This document shows positions 17,201 to 25,040 of a stretch of DNA of 64,000 nucleotides, piece by piece. The notes beneath the pieces were generated by a model. The model made no database searches and was not told the origin of the DNA. It saw only the letters and a program-made list of their open reading frames with translations. The position numbers were made by a program, and so were the translations under genes. The first letter of the stretch is position 1. Each line of letters opens with the position of its first letter. Source of the DNA: Chloroflexota bacterium (GTDB taxonomy: Bacteria > Chloroflexota > Anaerolineae > B4-G1). Location: positions 20,183 to 84,182 of the forward strand of contig JAAEPW010000238.1 of NCBI GenBank assembly GCA_024232355.1. Direction: 5' to 3'.

Positions 17201-18839
17201 CGATCACAAAGGCCGTGCCGGTGGTGGCATCACCAGCGGCAAAGACCCCAGGACGGGTCGCCGCCATCGTGTTGGGGTTGATCGCGATCGTCTGCTGGCG
17301 AGTGACGCCAACGCCCGTACTCTCCGGGACAAAGGCCAGACCCGCCCGTTGCCCGATGGAGAAAATGACGATATCACACGGAATGGTATGTTCCGAGTCA
17401 GGATCTGTTTCCAACGTCAGCCGCCCGGTCTCATCAAATTGCATAAAGGTGACGTTGACACACTCTAGCCCCCCCACCCGTCCGTTGCCATCAGGAACGA
17501 TGCGTTTGAAAGAGCGGCTGGGATGAATTTGCACACCCTCGTCCTCGGTGGCCTCGATCTCCCAGTCGTGGGCGGGCATCGTCTCCTTGCTCTCTAGGCA
17601 AGCCATGTGGACCTCGGCCGCGCCCAAGCGCACCGCTGTGCGGGCCACGTCTATCGCCACATTGCCGCCGCCCAATACCACCACCCGCTGTCCGGCAACA
17701 TCTGGCGGATTATCCAGCCGCACATCGCGCAAAAAGACCGTGTTGACCATCACCCCATCCAAGTCGACCCCTTCGATGGGCAGCATACGCCCCTCGTGCG
17801 CGCCGACGGCGATGAGCACCGACTTGAACCCTTGAGCAAAGACATCGTCCAGACTGTCCACGCGCGTATTCAATCGCAACTCGACGCCCAAGTCTACAAT
17901 GTCCTGCACCTCTCGATCCACGATATCGGTGGGCAAGCGGTATTCGGGGACGCCCACCCGAAGCATGCCACCAGCCACGGGCAATGCTTCAAAGACGGTG
18001 ACGCCGTACCCCTGCATGCACAAGTCCTGCGCGGCGGTCAGCCCGCAAGGCCCCGCGCCAATGACGGCCACCCGCTCCTCGTACTGGCGCTCTGCCGGTT
18101 CCGGCGACACCCGAGGCTCGGCATAGACCTTATCGGTGACAAAGCGCTTGAGCATATGAATGTTGATGGGATCATCCAGCTTGCCTCGGTTGCACGCTTC
18201 CTCACAGCGATGGTTACAGATACGCCCACAGATACCGGGGAAAGGATTATCTTCTTTGATGACCCGCAACGCGTCGTCATAGCGCCCCTCGCGGATGAGG
18301 GCGATATAGCCCTGGGCACGCTGACCGGCGGGGCAGGCATCGCGGCAAGGCGCAACCCCTCGCTTCTCGATGGCAAAAGCGTTGGGAACCGTTTGAGGAT
18401 ACAGCTTGTACGCCGCGCGCTGGTCCTTTAGTCCCCCATCAAAATGACCAGGAATAATGACCGGACAGACGTCGGCGCAATCTCCACACCCCGTACACTT
18501 GTCCAGATCAATGTATCGGGGGTGGGTTCGCACGCGGGCGGTAAAGTCACCAGCATCTCCGCGCATACTGACGACCTCACTATCCACCAGCAACTCGATG
18601 TTATTGTGACGGCCACAGTCCACCAACTTGGGGCTGACGATACACATGGCGCAATCATTGGTGGGAAAGGTCTTGTCCAACTGCGCCATGTGCCCACCGA
18701 TGCCCGATTTGTTCTCAACCAGGTAGACCTTGTAGCCAGCCTCCGCCAGATCCAACGATGACTGTATCCCAGCTATTCCAGCGCCGACAACCATCACCGC
18801 GCCAACTGGTTCTTTGCGCTTTTCCCCCTGTTCGGCCAT
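14223..18839 (-). CDS. hdrA: Giant two-module HdrA with embedded GltD-like domain (HdrA-2)
   Basis: The 1538-residue protein is colinear with HdrA-1 along its whole length: HdrA FAD/4Fe-4S start, GltD/NfnB-like insert at about 150-625, HdrA continuation with CLACGICSECLSC, a second HdrA module from GVFVCHCGSNIGG, and C-terminal ferredoxins CVGCLTCVRACP and CRGCGTCVAECP. It differs at the nucleotide-binding strand of the insert: HMACLESKETMPA (E416) replaces the YYRRTQ of HdrA-1, which suggests NAD(H) rather than NADP(H). A low-similarity stretch of about 20 residues (near 16320-16385) sits before CDEEFDLVVLSVGME. AGGAGAGG precedes ATG 18839. Sec-MvhD overlaps its end. It likely bifurcates electrons among pyridine nucleotide, ferredoxin and a third partner. 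Confidence 0.92.
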   Translation of the reverse strand: MAEQGEKRKEPVGAVMVVGAGIAGIQSSLDLAEAGYKVYLVENKSGIGGHMAQLDKTFPTNDCAMCIVSPKLVDCGRHNNIELLVDSEVVSMRGDAGDFTARVRTHPRYIDLDKCTGCGDCADVCPVIIPGHFDGGLKDQRAAYKLYPQTVPNAFAIEKRGVAPCRDACPAGQRAQGYIALIREGRYDDALRVIKEDNPFPGICGRICNHRCEEACNRGKLDDPINIHMLKRFVTDKVYAEPRVSPEPAERQYEERVAVIGAGPCGLTAAQDLCMQGYGVTVFEALPVAGGMLRVGVPEYRLPTDIVDREVQDIVDLGVELRLNTRVDSLDDVFAQGFKSVLIAVGAHEGRMLPIEGVDLDGVMVNTVFLRDVRLDNPPDVAGQRVVVLGGGNVAIDVARTAVRLGAAEVHMACLESKETMPAHDWEIEATEDEGVQIHPSRSFKRIVPDGNGRVGGLECVNVTFMQFDETGRLTLETDPDSEHTIPCDIVIFSIGQRAGLAFVPESTGVGVTRQQTIAINPNTMAATRPGVFAAGDATTGTAFVIEAVSSGHQAAESIHRYLRGEELEPELKPELPVVDLSRVEIDERVQRGEAQVTPRVAVPELSVEDRVANFAEVETGYTDELAQEEAARCLACGICSECLSCWYTCQADAVDHDMVERVQDVEVGAVILAPGYEVYQAEHAAEYGWGHFPNVVTALQYERLLSASGPTHGHVQRPSDGHTPKKVAFLQCIGSRDQTHDYCSTVCCMYATKEAIMSIEHERDTQIAIFMMDMRASSKGYEEYYQRARDKYGIRYVRSRISSVIENPQTHNLILRYVDEDAGCRVEDAKDQSAVHTPHSKICDEEFDLVVLSVGMEISDGVRELARRVDVELDQYGFCRTLPFQPLQSSRQGIFAVGPFREPKDIPESVVEASGAAAAAGELLSAARHTLTSEPEYPPERDVSEEAPRTAVFVCHCGSNIGGFLDVPDVAEYAKMLPGVVHTEGNLYTCSQDTVVHIAEVLKETGANRLVVASCTPLTHEPLFRSCLRAAGLNPNLFEMANIRNQCSWVHSRDWDGATVKAKDLVRMAIARANRLESLYTSEVPVEKAALVVGGGVAGMSAALSLARQGFPVHLVEREGELGGNLRNLRHLVDWDIDGADLFTSSNDPQAYLRDLITQVKAEPLVDVHTHTELVGTAGFVGNFSSTLKNGAGAFDVRHGATVVAVGGVEYKGNEYGYGTDSRVLTLLEFEDLLGSGKTGDLAHPIPNSLVMVLCAGAPAERFCSRICCTTALKNVLKLKELNPQAQITVLYRDIRTFGFRERLYQEARRQGVLFVHYDFDRKPMLSGIGEQGAKAAGALTVGVWESALGEQLELHPDLLVLAMPTVPAEGAEELATMLKVGMDLDEWFMEAHVKLRPVDLTSDGVYAAGTAHYPKFLDESIIQAQAAAGRAALILSQDTMTTSTRVAVVDQEQCVGCLTCVRACPYDVPKIEVDLTGVGGIVGAAHIETLLCRGCGTCVAECPAQTITLLHYTDAQVIAKVDALFKPEEVAAYEQK

Positions 18840-18930
18840 GAATTTCCTCTCCTTTTTCCTGGCAACCGGCCAACTGGCAAATTAGCGAATCGGTTCGTGG
18901 AATCCAACTACCAATTCACCAGTCTCCAGT

Positions 18931-19359
18931 TTATCCTTCCTTGAGCGGATTCGGTCCAAGCTCTTTTAACCGTTCCGACATCTCTCGTATTGTGTTAGCG
19001 AACGTCTCTCCCATCCCACCCGAGACAAAGCACATCTCTAGCCGCTCGCCGCCCAAGCCCATCTCATCCAACAGATCTTGAGTGTACTTGACCCGGGCCC
19101 GACCACGCTCGTTCCCGTGCACGTGGTGACAGTTCCCAATTGGGCACCCCACCACGCAAACCCCATCCGCTCCTTGCTCGAACGCTTCCAACAAATAACG
19201 CACATCCGTCTTGCCCGTACAGGGCAGCTTGATCAACTTTATATCGGACGGATACTTGATGCGTAACGCCCCGGCCGTATCGATCGCCATATACGCGCAG
19301 TAAATGCACGAAAAAACTGTAATTTCAGGTTCAAACCCGTTATTGTTCTGCTCAGTCAT
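18931..19359 (-). CDS. mvhD: MvhD-type delta subunit (Cys form)
   Basis: This 142-residue 2Fe-2S electron-transfer protein has FSCIYCAYMAIDTAG, PCTGKTDV and GCPIGNCHHVHGN, with Cys where the two neighbouring paralogs use Sec. The C-terminus ends in the family GPNPL motif. I start it at ATG 19359, with AGAGG at 5 nt; upstream GTG/TTG codons are possible alternatives. It lies between HdrA-3 (45 nt upstream) and HdrA-2, and probably serves HdrA-3 because MvhD follows its HdrA at the other loci too. The absence of a hairpin after the matching Cys codon is a useful control for the SECIS calls. Confidence 0.9.
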   Translation of the reverse strand: MTEQNNNGFEPEITVFSCIYCAYMAIDTAGALRIKYPSDIKLIKLPCTGKTDVRYLLEAFEQGADGVCVVGCPIGNCHHVHGNERGRARVKYTQDLLDEMGLGGERLEMCFVSGGMGETFANTIREMSERLKELGPNPLKEG

Positions 19360-19404
19360 CAACACCTCTTTGTGAAACGTGATGCGCGATTCGCATTCAC
19401 TCCA

Positions 19405-22400
19405 CTAACTACAAGTCACTTTCTCCGCCCATGCACCCAGCGGCAGTCCCATAATCTGCTCATCTTGATAAGCAATCAACTGAATCGCCTTGGCCGGGCA
19501 CTCGGCCGTGCACGTGCCGCACCCTGTGCATATCGCCGGATCGATGTAAGCCGCGCCCTTGATCTCACCCACCCCCATATCCTCGTAGCGCACTTTGGGG
19601 ATCGTAAAGGGACACGTGCGCACGCAGGTAAGACAGCCCACACACCTGTCCTGATCGATCACCGAGATGACGCCGCCGATGTACATCTGTGGCGTAGACA
19701 GAATCGTGATCGCTCGACCAGCCGCCGCCTGCGCGTTGGTGATGCACTCTCCAATGAATTTGGGATAGTGCGCCAAGCCGCAGATAAAGATGCCTTCCTT
19801 GGTGAAATCCATCGGACGCATCTTGATGTGATCTTCCAGAAAGAACCCCTCGCTGGAGAGCGGCACGTCCAGAACATGGGCCAACTCATTCGTACCCTCC
19901 GACGGGCGGATCGCCATACTCAACGACAGCAAATCCGGGCGCAACACAATCTCCTGTTGCAGCGAAGATTCCCACGCCACCAGTTCCAGTTGTCCCTGGT
20001 CATTCACACGCACCTGCGGTCTACGGGCGTCATCGTAGCGAACAAAGAGCACGCCGCGCCGCCGCGCCTCAGTGTAGTATTCTTCCCTGAACCCATAGGT
20101 GATAATGTCTTTGTAGAGCACAACCACCCGGCAGTCTGGGTTGAGCATCTTGATCCGAATAGCGTTCTTCATCGTGTTCGTGCAACACGTCCGGCTGCAA
20201 TACTCGACCTCTCCCCCATCCGCCGACCGTCCCACACACTGGATGAACACAACCTCTTTTAGATCCGTGACCCGTTTCGGCTGGTGGACGATGATCTCTT
20301 CCAGATCAAACGACGTGACCACTCGCTCGTCTTGACCGAGCAGGAATATGTCGCCTCGCCACTCTTGCCCACCGGTAGCCACAATAGCCACAGCGTGCTC
20401 AACCTGCACATCCTCCGACACATCCCCGTAGGTGGAACGTACTATAGAAGTGAACGTGCCCACGCTTCCCTCGTGAGAGACCACCTCGGCATTCATCATC
20501 ACGTCGATCCTGCGATGGCCCAGCACCCGGTTGACCATATCACGCAACAAACGCTGAGGATTGTCCCCCTCGGCCAGGTAGTATATGTGCTGCAAATTGC
20601 CGCCCAATCCCGGTCCTCGCTCGACCAGCGTCACGTCGTATCCAGCGTCGGCAATATTTAGCGCGGACGTCATACCAGAGACACCGCCCCCGATCACCAA
20701 CGCCCGTCGCACCGGCTCAATCGCTTGCTTGTGCACCGGTTCTGCCAACCGCGCCCGTGCGACCGCCAACCGCACCAACTCTTTCGCGGCACGGGTTGCC
20801 CCTGCCGGATCGTTCACATGAGGCCAGGCGCAGTGCTCGCGGATGTTGGCGATCTCCAACAAGTAAGGATTCAACCCCGCCTGACGCGCGATGCGCTGAA
20901 ACAATGACTCGTGGGTACGGTGGCTGCAAGCCGCCACGACCACCCGATTCAGATTATACTCCTCGATCACCCGTTGGATCTGCTTTTGACCATCATCCAA
21001 ACAGGCATATTCCGACGTCTCGATGTGAGCCACGCCAGGCAAAGCGCCGACAAAATCCACCACCGCGTCTGTATCCACAACCCCCGCGATGCTCGGATAA
21101 CAACGACATACAAAAACACCCACCCGCGCTTCTTCTCCCGCAATATCGCGCTCTGGTGGGAAATCACTCGACTCGGCAAGGAATGGGTACTCGTGACCAT
21201 AAGCCTGCCCGCCACCAACCTCGCCCGAGAGCAAGCGCATTGCGTCGCCAGCCGCACCAGCCGCGTCCAAGATCGTCTCTGCGATCTCTTTAGGCGACGA
21301 GAACGTGCCACACACATAAATACCAGACTTGCTCGTCTCCAGTGGGGCAAAGGTGTCCGTCGCACAGAACCCATAGGGGTTCAGTTCGATCCCCAGCAAA
21401 TCGGCCAGATCACGAGAACCACTGGGCGGCAACGCACCCACCGAGAGCACCACCATATCAAACTGAGATTCGGTGAACGTGCCTGTCTCATTCGGATAAC
21501 GAAGGATCAGGTCATTCGTCTTTGGGTCCTCCCCCACAATCGAAATACGGCAGCGCGTATACTCTACCCCGTATTCCCCCTGCGCCTGCTGGTAGTAGGC
21601 GTTAAATTCCTTGTTAAAGGCCCGTTCGTCCATCATAAAAATCTGGCAATGAACGCCATCGTCCCCGGCCCGCTGCTTGGCCAGCATGGCTTCCTTTGTG
21701 GCGTACATACAACAGATGGACGAACAATAGGGATGCTCCTCATCCCGTGAGCCAACACACTGGAGCCAGGCGATACGCTGAGGCACTTTGCCGTCGGAGG
21801 GGCGCATCACGACACCCTCGGTCGGTCCAGAACGGCTGGCCAACCGCTCGTACTGCATTGAGTGGATGACGTTGGGGAAACGACCGAACCCCAGTTCCTC
21901 ATACTCGGTTGGGTCAGACAGTGTGTATCCCAACGAAAGGATAATCGCCCCCACCCGCACATCCAACTCGGACTCTTGCTCGTCCAGATCGACCGCGCTG
22001 GTCGGGCAGACAGCCTCGCAACGACGGCAGGTTTCGCAACGCGGCACCTTGTCCAAAACGTAGGCATCCGGCAGCGCGCGCGGCGCCATCTTGTAGATCG
22101 CCTTGCGGGCTGACAGCTCCATCTGGAATGGGCTGGGCAGCGATACCGGGCAAACGGCCTCGCACATCCCACAGTTGATGCACTGCTTTGCGTCCACATA
22201 GTTGGGGCGATGACGCAGTGTCACCGTGAAATCGCCCGCATACCCCGCCAGATTGATCAGGTCAGTATTGGTGAGTATCTCAATATTCGGATGTAAATTG
22301 TTATCCAAAAACGCCGGTGATATCGACGGCCGCGTACAACCATATCCGTGATCCGAAGTGCCACGACAAAGCACACAGTCGTGGGTAGGGAACATGTATC

Positions 22401-22554
22401 CCAACTGTGCCACACGACCGCCCAACCAGGGCATATTCTCCACCAGATAAACTTTCAAACCGGCCTCGGCCAAGTCCACCGCCGCCCGCATCCCCCCAAC
22501 ACCACCGCCGACGACCAGCACAGAATTAACAGATTCTCGTTTGTAAACAGGCAT
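19405..22554 (-). CDS. hdrA: Two-module HdrA without GltD insert (HdrA-3)
   Basis: This 1049-residue protein has two HdrA modules. The first has an FAD site (VLVVGGGVGGMRAAVDLAEAG), ferredoxin motifs CINCGMCEAVCP and CETCRRCEAVCP, and QCVGSRDEEHPYCSSICC. The second starts at GVFVCRCYPSIAGVV (near residue 510), has another FAD site (VIGGGVSGMTSALNIADAG) and ends with CVGCLTCVRTCP and CTGCGTCTAECP. The start is ATG 22554; GAGGAG lies rather far upstream (13 nt), and the frame is open back to 22617 through a palindromic repeat. It follows the fumarate reductase pair and precedes Cys-MvhD, so it probably exchanges electrons with fumarate/succinate and MvhD. It is an electron-bifurcation flavoprotein by family. 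Confidence 0.9.
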   Translation of the reverse strand: MPVYKRESVNSVLVVGGGVGGMRAAVDLAEAGLKVYLVENMPWLGGRVAQLGYMFPTHDCVLCRGTSDHGYGCTRPSISPAFLDNNLHPNIEILTNTDLINLAGYAGDFTVTLRHRPNYVDAKQCINCGMCEAVCPVSLPSPFQMELSARKAIYKMAPRALPDAYVLDKVPRCETCRRCEAVCPTSAVDLDEQESELDVRVGAIILSLGYTLSDPTEYEELGFGRFPNVIHSMQYERLASRSGPTEGVVMRPSDGKVPQRIAWLQCVGSRDEEHPYCSSICCMYATKEAMLAKQRAGDDGVHCQIFMMDERAFNKEFNAYYQQAQGEYGVEYTRCRISIVGEDPKTNDLILRYPNETGTFTESQFDMVVLSVGALPPSGSRDLADLLGIELNPYGFCATDTFAPLETSKSGIYVCGTFSSPKEIAETILDAAGAAGDAMRLLSGEVGGGQAYGHEYPFLAESSDFPPERDIAGEEARVGVFVCRCYPSIAGVVDTDAVVDFVGALPGVAHIETSEYACLDDGQKQIQRVIEEYNLNRVVVAACSHRTHESLFQRIARQAGLNPYLLEIANIREHCAWPHVNDPAGATRAAKELVRLAVARARLAEPVHKQAIEPVRRALVIGGGVSGMTSALNIADAGYDVTLVERGPGLGGNLQHIYYLAEGDNPQRLLRDMVNRVLGHRRIDVMMNAEVVSHEGSVGTFTSIVRSTYGDVSEDVQVEHAVAIVATGGQEWRGDIFLLGQDERVVTSFDLEEIIVHQPKRVTDLKEVVFIQCVGRSADGGEVEYCSRTCCTNTMKNAIRIKMLNPDCRVVVLYKDIITYGFREEYYTEARRRGVLFVRYDDARRPQVRVNDQGQLELVAWESSLQQEIVLRPDLLSLSMAIRPSEGTNELAHVLDVPLSSEGFFLEDHIKMRPMDFTKEGIFICGLAHYPKFIGECITNAQAAAGRAITILSTPQMYIGGVISVIDQDRCVGCLTCVRTCPFTIPKVRYEDMGVGEIKGAAYIDPAICTGCGTCTAECPAKAIQLIAYQDEQIMGLPLGAWAEKVTCS

Positions 22555-22585
22555 AATAAATAGATTGCTCCTCAAGGCACAGCAA

Positions 22586-22639
22586 GTAGCCGCGATTTCC
22601 ATATCGCGCCAACTCACGAGGTATAGAAACCTCGGCTAC
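22586..22639. repeat. 54-bp GTAG-ended palindromic element, copy A
   Basis: This segment begins GTAGCC and ends GGCTAC. It contains GAGG/CCTC and CGCGAT/ATCGCG hairpins. It is nearly identical, in inverted orientation, to positions 62375-62429 inside folC. The fumarate reductase flavoprotein stop codon TAG (22636-22638) lies within its right end. It fills most of the gap between that gene and hdrA-3. Confidence 0.88.
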
Positions 22640-24258
22640 ATATGCCGCGTGTAATCAGGTAATAGGATCGGTGCAGTCACACCGGTATCCACACCCGTTT
22701 CTTCCAACTCTTTGTTCCAAGTGTCCACGTGAGACAGTGTGGGAGCCCCCAAACTGACACTCTGCGCATAAGCCGCTGCCGAGCAACCGGCACGCCGTCC
22801 AAAGACGGAAATTTCCAACAGACTATTTCCCATTAGTCGATTGTGACCATGCACGCCGCCACTGACCTCACCAGCGATGAACAACCCTGGAACCTCTGTA
22901 GTCGTGTCGGCTTGCAACTGGATCCCACCGTTCTGATAATGAAGCGTGGGATAAACCAGCATCGGCTCCTCGGTAATATTGATCTCAAAACGCGCAAACT
23001 GACGCACCATCGCCGGCAGCGCTTTTTGAATCGTGCCAGGGCCGTGAATCTTTTCGATGATGGGCGAATCCAGCCACACGCCCGGTTGTCCGGTTGGGGA
23101 GATCAGACCATTGTCATATCCATCGATCTCGGCAGAAGCACACTCCCGAATGAGGGCCGCCGCCTCCACGTCTCGAGGCTCCAACGGATAGACAAACTGA
23201 TTACCCTTTTTATTGACCGGCTGTCCGCCCAACCCTCGCACCTTCTCAGTGACCAACAAGCCCACAATCTGCTCCGGGAAAGCCGCACCCGTGGGATGGT
23301 ACTGCATAGACTCTAGGAACCCCAACGGAGCGCCAGCCCGGTATGCCAGCACGATCCCATCCGCCGTCGCGCCATAGTGATTGGTCGTGGGAAAGTCCTG
23401 GTAATGGAGTCGCCCGCTTCCGCCCGTCGCCATCACCACCGCCTTGGCTTTGATGAACTGGTACACCTTGGTCTCCAAGTTCATCACCACGGCCCCGGCA
23501 ACCTGTCCTTTATCGTCCACCACCAATTCGACAGCGGGCGCGAACTCGATGACGTGGATATCGTCTTCTCGGTTGCGCACCTCGTCTCGCAGCGTGCGCA
23601 TAATCTCAGCCCCGCTATAGTCCCGCGCCGAGTGCATCCGCTTGCGGCTGGTGCCACCGCCATGCTCCTCCATCATCGACCCGTCGGGCTCCTTGTCGAA
23701 CATCATCCCTAGGTCTTCTAGCCACTTGACGACGATAGGCGCGTCCACCACCAGTGCTTCGACCAGTTCCGGCAGATTGGTAAAGTGACCACCTCCAATG
23801 ACGTCCAAATAGTGAATGGCGGGGCTGTCCTCTGCCCGGTCGGCGGCCTGGATACCGCCCTGGGCCATCATCGTGTTGGCGTCGCCAAAGCGCAATTTGG
23901 TCACTATGATCACCTTGGCACCATTCTCCTGGGCCAGGAGAGCCGCCGACGCCCCCGCCCCACCCCCACCGATGATCAACACATCGGTCTCGAGCACGGG
24001 CGCGCTCAGGTCAAAATCCGGCCCGATGTGGGGCCGTCCTTCGATGACACGGGCCAACTCGATGGGCATGCGCTGCCCCTTGCTAACCCCTATCCGAACG
24101 GCGTGAAAGGTCTCATCCTTATAGTCAGGATGAAAAGCCTCCAAAATAGCCCGCCGCTCTTCCAAACTCATCGCTGGATAGGTTTCCTGTATCCGTCGGG
24201 TGCGAGTGGCCTCAACTTTGCGAATAGATTCCTGCATTTCAGGCGGATAACCGCTCAT
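22636..24258 (-). CDS. Fumarate reductase/succinate dehydrogenase-type flavoprotein subunit
   Basis: This 540-residue FAD enzyme has the dinucleotide site DVLIIGGGGAGASAALLAQ (about residue 90), the FAD-linkage region with a GDANTMMAQGG, and the catalytic-domain signatures HYHPTGAAFPEQ-like (MQYHPTGAAFPE), TEKVRGLGGQ and HNRLMGNSLLE. An Arg in the capping domain and the C-terminal Arg/His residues fit fumarate/succinate chemistry. It has an N-terminal extension of about 80 residues before the FAD domain. No membrane anchor genes are nearby; with the Fe-S subunit upstream and HdrA downstream it resembles soluble, thiol- or Hdr-linked fumarate reductases (TfrA-like). L-aspartate oxidase is a less likely alternative because of the paired Fe-S subunit. 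Confidence 0.85.
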   Translation of the reverse strand: MSGYPPEMQESIRKVEATRTRRIQETYPAMSLEERRAILEAFHPDYKDETFHAVRIGVSKGQRMPIELARVIEGRPHIGPDFDLSAPVLETDVLIIGGGGAGASAALLAQENGAKVIIVTKLRFGDANTMMAQGGIQAADRAEDSPAIHYLDVIGGGHFTNLPELVEALVVDAPIVVKWLEDLGMMFDKEPDGSMMEEHGGGTSRKRMHSARDYSGAEIMRTLRDEVRNREDDIHVIEFAPAVELVVDDKGQVAGAVVMNLETKVYQFIKAKAVVMATGGSGRLHYQDFPTTNHYGATADGIVLAYRAGAPLGFLESMQYHPTGAAFPEQIVGLLVTEKVRGLGGQPVNKKGNQFVYPLEPRDVEAAALIRECASAEIDGYDNGLISPTGQPGVWLDSPIIEKIHGPGTIQKALPAMVRQFARFEINITEEPMLVYPTLHYQNGGIQLQADTTTEVPGLFIAGEVSGGVHGHNRLMGNSLLEISVFGRRAGCSAAAYAQSVSLGAPTLSHVDTWNKELEETGVDTGVTAPILLPDYTRHM

Positions 24259-24287
24259 TATTTCCTCCGTAACTCGTAGACTCGTAT

Positions 24288-25031
24288 CTACTTGGGTTCA
24301 ATGTCGCGCGCTTTGTATCGCGCGGTCAGTTCTTCTTTGCTGAGGCTCTTGAGCTCTTCCATCTCGGCATCGAATTTACCAGCCTCGATCTCGTCCAGCC
24401 GATCTTGCAAATGCTCTGATCGAGCCGCCAGATAGCGCCCGTAAAGCCGGCGGGCCAGGATGGCAATATTGTACTGGGCCTCTTCAGCCGGGCAGCGAGC
24501 GGCGCACAGTCCGCACATGATGCAGTCGAACGACAGGTCCGCCATCCGGGCAACATCACCTCGCATTCCGGCCGCCATATAGGTGCGCACATCGATCTCC
24601 TGAGGGCACGCCTTGGTGCAAGCCCCGCAACCCAAGCAGCGCAACACTTCTGGATACGTGGCGAACAAAGTCGTCGCTGTCGGCTCTAGCTCAGTGATGT
24701 CGTAAACAGAGCGTGGCGCCGGGAAAAACGGTATCTGCGCCAGATACATCCCTGGCTGCACCACCGTCTGGCAAGCCAATCCAAAAAATAGCTTGGGGTC
24801 GCCCAAGACACGAAAAGCCGTCCCACACGCCCCACAAAAGCCGCCCCGACACCCCACACCACGAACTAGCTGATAGCCCGCGTATTCCATCGCCTTCATA
24901 ATCGTCAATGTCGGCGGCACCATGTATTGTTTCCCCATAATATAGACGGGGATCAATTCATCCTCCGACTGCGAGTCGTCGACCGACGGCAAATCGTCGG
25001 CAGTTACTTTAGGTTGTTTCTCAGTCGCCAT
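24288..25031 (-). CDS. Fumarate reductase-type iron-sulfur subunit
   Basis: The 247-residue protein has an N-terminal ferredoxin-fold with a 2Fe-2S motif (CRGGFCGACG and a later LACQTV) and two C-terminal 4Fe-4S motifs, CLGCGACTKACP and CIMCGLCAARCP. This is close to the SdhB/FrdB plan, though the second cluster is of the CxxCxxCxxxCP type and the C-terminus adds a charged helical tail of about 50 residues. It would carry electrons from an Hdr-type partner to the flavoprotein. GAGGAG precedes the ATG. It lies 9 nt after the FrhB/FdhB-like gene and 29 nt before the flavoprotein gene. The absence of a cytochrome b anchor suggests a cytoplasmic complex. Confidence 0.83.
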   Translation of the reverse strand: MATEKQPKVTADDLPSVDDSQSEDELIPVYIMGKQYMVPPTLTIMKAMEYAGYQLVRGVGCRGGFCGACGTAFRVLGDPKLFFGLACQTVVQPGMYLAQIPFFPAPRSVYDITELEPTATTLFATYPEVLRCLGCGACTKACPQEIDVRTYMAAGMRGDVARMADLSFDCIMCGLCAARCPAEEAQYNIAILARRLYGRYLAARSEHLQDRLDEIEAGKFDAEMEELKSLSKEELTARYKARDIEPK

Positions 25032-25040
25032 AGTTCTCCT

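Noticed and set aside
22555..22617. Earlier start of hdrA-3 through the palindromic element
   Set aside because: The extra residues come from the repeat and are not HdrA-like; the ATG at 22554 is adjacent to the conserved FAD motif, though its ribosome-binding site is distant.
22636..24258. L-aspartate oxidase (nadB) for the flavoprotein
   Set aside because: It is paired with an SdhB/FrdB-like Fe-S protein and no nadA/nadC genes are near, so a fumarate reductase-type enzyme is more likely.
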